Origin: Candidatus Makaraimicrobium thalassicum
GTDB lineage: Bacteria; Omnitrophota; Gorgyraeia; Tantalellales; Tantalellaceae
Reading direction: 5' to 3'
Assembly (NCBI GenBank): GCA_003644505.1
Contig: QNCM01000004.1
Location: 1 to 64,000 of the forward strand
DNA: 64,000 bases
In this document: in pieces, positions 60,525 through 64,000 of the stretch
Position numbering within the stretch: position 1 is the stretch's first letter
How the letters are laid out: each line of letters starts with the position of its first letter
The notes under the pieces: model-generated
What the model was told of the DNA's origin: nothing
Databases searched by the model: none
What the model saw: only the letters and a program-made list of their open reading frames with translations
Translations under genes and position numbers: made by a program

Positions 60525-60578
60525 CGGGAGTATTACAGGCATAATAGCAAGACAGAGACAGGACAAAGGAGAATAACG

Positions 60579-60893
60579 ATGTATGCGGTGATCGAACTTA
60601 TGGGAGCGCAGGTTCGCGTGGAAAAGGATGATAGGATCGAGGTCAATCGTATGAAAGACCTTAAATCCGAGACACTGAAGATCGAGAAGGTGCTGTTCGG
60701 GAAGAAAGGGCAATCATATTTTATCGGTGATCCTTATGTGAAAGGCGCTTATGTTGAATGCGACATAATCGGAAATAAACGTGCAAAGAAACTTATCGTG
60801 TTTAAATACCGGGACAGAAAGAGTTCCCAGTCAAAAAAAGGGCACAGGCAGGATCTGACGGAGCTCAAAGTCAAAGATATACATTTTGCTTAA
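60579..60893 (+). CDS. rplU: 50S ribosomal protein L21
   Basis: 104 residues binding 23S rRNA domain I. Starts MYAVIELMGAQVRVEKDDRI; most bacterial L21 proteins have ETGGKQYRV there, so the GGKQ block is altered. FIGDPYVKGAYVECDIIG and KLIVFKYRDRKS then KKGHRQDLTELKV (the KxGHRQ motif) confirm the family. ATG 60579 has AAAGGAGAA upstream and is preferred to an extension that would read through the palindromic repeat. Confidence 0.92.
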   Translation: MYAVIELMGAQVRVEKDDRIEVNRMKDLKSETLKIEKVLFGKKGQSYFIGDPYVKGAYVECDIIGNKRAKKLIVFKYRDRKSSQSKKGHRQDLTELKVKDIHFA

Positions 60894-60906
60894 CGAAAAG
60901 TGGGGC

Positions 60907-60925
60907 CAGACCCCATAGGGGTCTG
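60907..60925 (+). repeat. 8-bp stem hairpin between rplU and rpmA
   Basis: CAGACCCC (60907-60914) and GGGGTCTG (60918-60925) are exact complements with an ATA loop. No T-run. Probably another short REP-like palindrome. Confidence 0.55.
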
Positions 60926-60966
60926 ATTCCCGGTAGACCGCCATATACAAAACCAGGGAGACGGCA

Positions 60967-61209
60967 ATGGCACATAAAAAAGGACAGGGTTCTTCGCGTA
61001 ACGGACGAGAATCCAACTCACAAAGACTCGGTGTCAAGAGATCCGGCGGCCAGACTGTGACCGCTGGATCTATACTTGTCAGACAGAGAGGGACTCGCTA
61101 TAGACCGGGTCTAAACGTCGGCCTCGGAAAAGACGATACGCTTTTTGCCAAATGCAACGGTGTTGTTTCGTTTTCCGGCAGGCGTGTTGTGAGCATTATT
61201 TCCGAATGA
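60967..61209 (+). CDS. rpmA: 50S ribosomal protein L27
   Basis: 80 residues: [20 protein letters not shown] at the start, then [21 protein letters not shown], all strongly conserved. The short N-terminus shows no cleavable extension, which agrees with the absence of a Prp protease gene between rplU and rpmA. Ends one base before obgE. Confidence 0.96.
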   Translation: MAHKKGQGSSRNGRESNSQRLGVKRSGGQTVTAGSILVRQRGTRYRPGLNVGLGKDDTLFAKCNGVVSFSGRRVVSIISE

Positions 61210-61210
61210 G

Positions 61211-62257
61211 ATGTTAATCGACCATGCGAAGATTTACGTCTCCGGCGGTAGCGGCGGAAATGGGTGCCAGAGTCTGCATAAGGATCTTTTCCACCGGAAA
61301 GGGGTTCCTGACGGCGGTGACGGCGGTGACGGCGGCGGCGTGATCATCGAAAGCAACTCTAACCTGCATACCCTTCTGGATTTTAGATACAACCCGCATC
61401 ACCGTGCCGGCAACGGCAGGCATGGGGGATCCAATAAGAAATTCGGCAAAAGAGGAAAGGATCATCTCGCGAAAGTTCCGGTAGGGACCATTATCAGGGA
61501 TGCGGAGAATAATCTTGTTGTCAGGGATCTTGCGCGCCCGGGCGAGCGGGTTTTAGTGGCAAAAGGCGGCGCCGGTGGCAAGGGTAATGCCAAGTTGCGG
61601 ATAGCCACGCCCGGGGAAATGGGTGAATCCAAAGTATTGCTCCTCGAATTGAAGCTTATGGCGGATGCGGGAATAGTCGGTTTCCCGAATGCCGGAAAAT
61701 CCACGCTGGTCTCGCGCATATCCAAGGCCCATTCCAAGATCGCGCCGTATCCTTTTACTACCAGGGCCCCCATGCTGGGGGTGGTCAAATTTTATGATGA
61801 AACTTTTGTCGTGGCAGATATGCCCGGGCTTATAGAGGGGGCGCATGCCGGACGCGGTCTGGGAGACAGATTTCTCCGCCACATCGAAAGGACTACTGTT
61901 CTTGTGCACGTCGTTGATATTGTTCCTGTGGACGGTTCGGATCCGGCGGAGAATTATTTTAAACTGGAGAAGGAACTTGAGCTGTACGGCGGGGATGTAT
62001 CCGGCAAACCCCGCGTTATAGCCGCGAATAAGATGGACATGCCCGGCGCGGCCGAAGGGCTGAAAAAGTTTACCCGCATTATTGAAAAAACAGTCTGGCC
62101 TATTTCCGCTTTAAACGGCAAAGGGCTGGCGGAACTGGTCGGGGCCATTTACGGAGAGATAGAGGATGTCAGGAAGCAAGCTGAAGAGAATAACGGTCAA
62201 GGTCGGGACGAGGGTCCTTACGGACCAGCGGAACAGGATAGACCGGAACGTCATTAA
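61211..62257 (+). CDS. obgE: GTPase Obg (ribosome assembly / stress)
   Basis: 348 residues. Glycine-rich Obg domain (SGGSGGNGCQS, PDGGDGGDGGGVI, AGGKGNAKLRIATPGE), then the G domain with GFPNAGKST (near 156), DMPGLIEGAHAGRGLG, ANKMD and a SAL motif (PISALNGKG). The stretch after GGKGNAK is shorter than usual: the STNRAPR-like piece is missing. The last 30 codons overlap proB by 92 bases, and the C-terminal residues QAEENNGQGRDEGPYG have no counterpart in the usual Obg. A lost stop codon or sequencing indel could explain this. Confidence 0.93.
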   Translation: MLIDHAKIYVSGGSGGNGCQSLHKDLFHRKGVPDGGDGGDGGGVIIESNSNLHTLLDFRYNPHHRAGNGRHGGSNKKFGKRGKDHLAKVPVGTIIRDAENNLVVRDLARPGERVLVAKGGAGGKGNAKLRIATPGEMGESKVLLLELKLMADAGIVGFPNAGKSTLVSRISKAHSKIAPYPFTTRAPMLGVVKFYDETFVVADMPGLIEGAHAGRGLGDRFLRHIERTTVLVHVVDIVPVDGSDPAENYFKLEKELELYGGDVSGKPRVIAANKMDMPGAAEGLKKFTRIIEKTVWPISALNGKGLAELVGAIYGEIEDVRKQAEENNGQGRDEGPYGPAEQDRPERH

Positions 62258-63272
62258 AAGCCTCGCGGATCAGATAGCGGGCCTTATGGGCAGGGGGCTT
62301 GAGGTCATTGTCGTTTCTTCCGGGGCCATAGGAGCCGGCCTCGGGCTCCTGAAACTTGACAAAAAGCGCAGGTCCCTTTCAGAACAGCAGGCCGTCGCCA
62401 GCGTCGGGCAGAACCATCTCATGGACATTTACAACGAGTGTTTCAACAGAAAAGGATACACTGCCGGGCAGATACTGCTCACACAGGAGGATTTTAACGA
62501 CCGCAGGCGTTTTTTGAACATCAGGTACACTATCAACACGCTTTTAAAGTATAAAGCTGTCCCGGTCGTGAATGAGAATGATTCCGTTTCCACGGAAGAG
62601 ATAAAATGCGGAGATAACGACCGGCTTTCCAGCCTTGTGGCGGACCTCACCGATTCAGATATGCTGATCATCCTTACCGATGTCGAAGGGCTTTACGACG
62701 AAAATTCAAGATTGATCGAACATGTTGGAGAGACCACGGCGGCTGTGGGAGCCCTGAAAGCGCTCTGCAGGGGGAAGGGGAGCGATGAGAGCACAGGCGG
62801 CATGGCGACAAAGCTTGAAGCCGTGAGGAACGCCGCAAAAGCGGGAATAACATGTGTCATAGCACCCGGCAGGCGCGGGAACGTGATAACGGATATAATC
62901 GACGGCAGGCAGACAGGGACGAGGTTTGAAGCTTCTGAAAGGACACTCGCGGCACGTAAACGGTGGATCGCCTTTAGCCTGAAACCGAGAGGCGCCGTTA
63001 AGATCGACGAAGGCGCTGAAAAAGCCCTTGTGGACCGGAATAAAAGCCTTCTGCCGGGCGGAATTCTGGGAACGACCGGCGCCTTTTCCGACGGCGATGT
63101 CGTGGATGTCGTAAATAAGGATGAGAGGGTCATAGCCCGTGGATTGTCGAATTACTCATCAGAGGAGATAGAAAAGATCAAAGGGAAAAGGTCTGACAGG
63201 ATCGAGGGCGAACTCGGATATAAGGATTACGACGAAGTGATACACAGGGACAATCTTGTTATTATCAAGTGA
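62166..63272 (+). CDS. proB: glutamate 5-kinase ProB
   Basis: First step of proline synthesis, ATP-dependent. 368 residues: ITVKVGTRVLTDQRN (the usual KxGSSLLT loop, here GTRVLT), VVSSGAIGAGLGLL, QILLTQEDFNDRRR, ENDSVSTEEIKCGDND, SDMLIILTDVEGLY, and GGMATKLEA. A C-terminal PUA domain (about 280-365) includes DRNKSLLPGGILG. The start ATG 62166 has GGAGAG upstream and lies inside obgE; a later start would remove the ATP loop, so the overlap seems real in this assembly. Confidence 0.93.
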   Translation: MSGSKLKRITVKVGTRVLTDQRNRIDRNVIKSLADQIAGLMGRGLEVIVVSSGAIGAGLGLLKLDKKRRSLSEQQAVASVGQNHLMDIYNECFNRKGYTAGQILLTQEDFNDRRRFLNIRYTINTLLKYKAVPVVNENDSVSTEEIKCGDNDRLSSLVADLTDSDMLIILTDVEGLYDENSRLIEHVGETTAAVGALKALCRGKGSDESTGGMATKLEAVRNAAKAGITCVIAPGRRGNVITDIIDGRQTGTRFEASERTLAARKRWIAFSLKPRGAVKIDEGAEKALVDRNKSLLPGGILGTTGAFSDGDVVDVVNKDERVIARGLSNYSSEEIEKIKGKRSDRIEGELGYKDYDEVIHRDNLVIIK

Positions 63273-63292
63273 GGTAAGAGAGGCAAACGGAT

Positions 63293-64000
63293 ATGGATAG
63301 TAGCGCTGTCATAAGAGAGATCACCGGCAGGGCAAGGGAAGCAGCGGCTGTTTTAAGTGTTATGCCCTCGGATAAAAAGAACGGGATCCTGCTGGCAATG
63401 GCGGAAGGCCTGGATAGAGCCAGAGGCAGCATCGAAGCGGCGAATGAGCTTGACGTGGCGAACGCGGAGAAAAAAGGTAAAGGCAGAGCGTTCGTCGATC
63501 GTTTGAAACTGGACGGCCGGAGAATAGACGGGATGTGTGCTATGATGCGCACGGTAGCCGGGCTCAAGGATCCGGTGGGCGACGTCCTTGAAAAGAGAAC
63601 GCGGCCGAACGGCCTCATAATTGAGAAGGTCCGGGTGCCCATAGGCGTTATAGGGATAATCTATGAATCGCGGCCTAACGTGACGGCGGATTGCATCTCT
63701 TTGTGCTTTAAATCAGGAAATGCTCTTATTCTCCGCGGGGGGTCGGACGCGATAAATTCGAACAAAGCTATTTATGAAGCGGCAAAAAATGCCGCCGGGG
63801 CGCAGGGGATGGATAAAGACGCGTTTATCCTGATCAAGGACACATCGAGAGAACTTGTAGATGCGATGCTTGAAGCGTCAGAAGGGATCGATCTTATTAT
63901 GCCCCGGGGAGGGGAATCATTGATCAGGGAGGTTGCTGCCAGGAGCAGGGTGCCGGTCATAAAACATTACAAAGGTATCTGCCATGTGTATGTCGATGCC
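63293..64000 (+). CDS. proA: gamma-glutamyl phosphate reductase ProA (partial)
   Basis: The first 236 codons; the gene runs off the right edge. NADPH-dependent reduction of gamma-glutamyl phosphate. Visible: KKNGILLAMAEGLDRARG, VPIGVIGIIYESRPNVT, CFKSGNALILRGGSDAINSN and DLIMPRGGESLIREV, VIKHYKGICHVYVD. The catalytic cysteine of the family lies in the GICH-type motif KGICHVYVDA at the edge. Follows proB by 20 bases, the usual proBA pairing. Confidence 0.95.
   Translation, partial: MDSSAVIREITGRAREAAAVLSVMPSDKKNGILLAMAEGLDRARGSIEAANELDVANAEKKGKGRAFVDRLKLDGRRIDGMCAMMRTVAGLKDPVGDVLEKRTRPNGLIIEKVRVPIGVIGIIYESRPNVTADCISLCFKSGNALILRGGSDAINSNKAIYEAAKNAAGAQGMDKDAFILIKDTSRELVDAMLEASEGIDLIMPRGGESLIREVAARSRVPVIKHYKGICHVYVDA

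Noticed and set aside
1-64000. CRISPR arrays, tRNA or rRNA genes
   Set aside because: No regularly spaced direct repeats, no tRNA cloverleaf with TTCGA-type arm outside coding genes, and no rRNA-like sequence were seen.

Overview
This window is a dense, almost entirely plus-strand stretch of a Gram-negative bacterial chromosome of moderate G+C. The gene set implies DAP-type peptidoglycan (murE with the DNPR motif), lipoprotein processing (lspA, lgt), an outer membrane with a PilQ secretin, rod-shape genes (mreBCD, mrdA, rodA) and a type IV pilus. The two-pilin arrangement, the long minor-pilin proteins, the TIGR03960 radical SAM protein and many palindromic intergenic repeats suggest an uncultured lineage near the PVC group, most likely Omnitrophota. 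That assignment is an inference from gene content and style, not a database result.

Layout. 1-1236: remnant of an IS200-type transposase on the minus strand, then a secreted TPR/coiled-coil protein. 1340-18849: a classical division and cell-wall (dcw) cluster: mraZ, two small ORFs, rsmH, ftsL, ftsI, murE, murF, mraY, murD, ftsW, murG, murC, murB, ddl, ftsQ, ftsA. ftsZ is not at its usual place after ftsA; a structured repeat fills the gap. 19118-28137: proC, yggT, yggU, mtnP, ileS, a DksA/TraR-type zinc protein, lspA, lgt, rluD and aroA, mostly with overlapping or abutting ends. 28177-35392: mreB, mreC, mreD, mrdA, rodA and a B12-binding radical SAM protein. 35763-51275: a GGDEF-like sensor with a degenerate signature, then pilT, a stand-alone MshEN protein, two tandem pilB-like ATPases, pilC, two pilins, a membrane TPR protein resembling TMTC/GT-C glycosyltransferases, and pilMNOPQ. 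51306-53180: the radical SAM partner protein (TIGR03936 type) and rng. 53325-60330: two successive sets of minor-pilin-like genes, each in the order short pilin, PilW-like, PilX-like. 60351-64000: rplU, rpmA, obgE, proB and the start of proA.

The common bacterial order rodA / TIGR03960 / TIGR03936 / rng / rplU / rpmA / obgE / proB / proA is therefore present but interrupted twice by pilus genes.

The two most unusual observations are linked. First, FtsA is only 350 residues long; it keeps subdomain 1C and the C-terminal amphipathic helix but lacks most of subdomain 2B, the FtsZ-binding part, and ftsZ is missing from the locus. Second, a family of intergenic elements of about 150-170 bp, each with long terminal inverted repeats enclosing two hairpins, occupies five gaps (mraY/murD, two in murC/murB, ftsA/proC, radical SAM/GGDEF). 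Their stems differ in sequence between copies but stay complementary, and one hairpin loop is conserved, which points to selection on a folded structure. One of these elements sits directly behind the ftsA stop codon.
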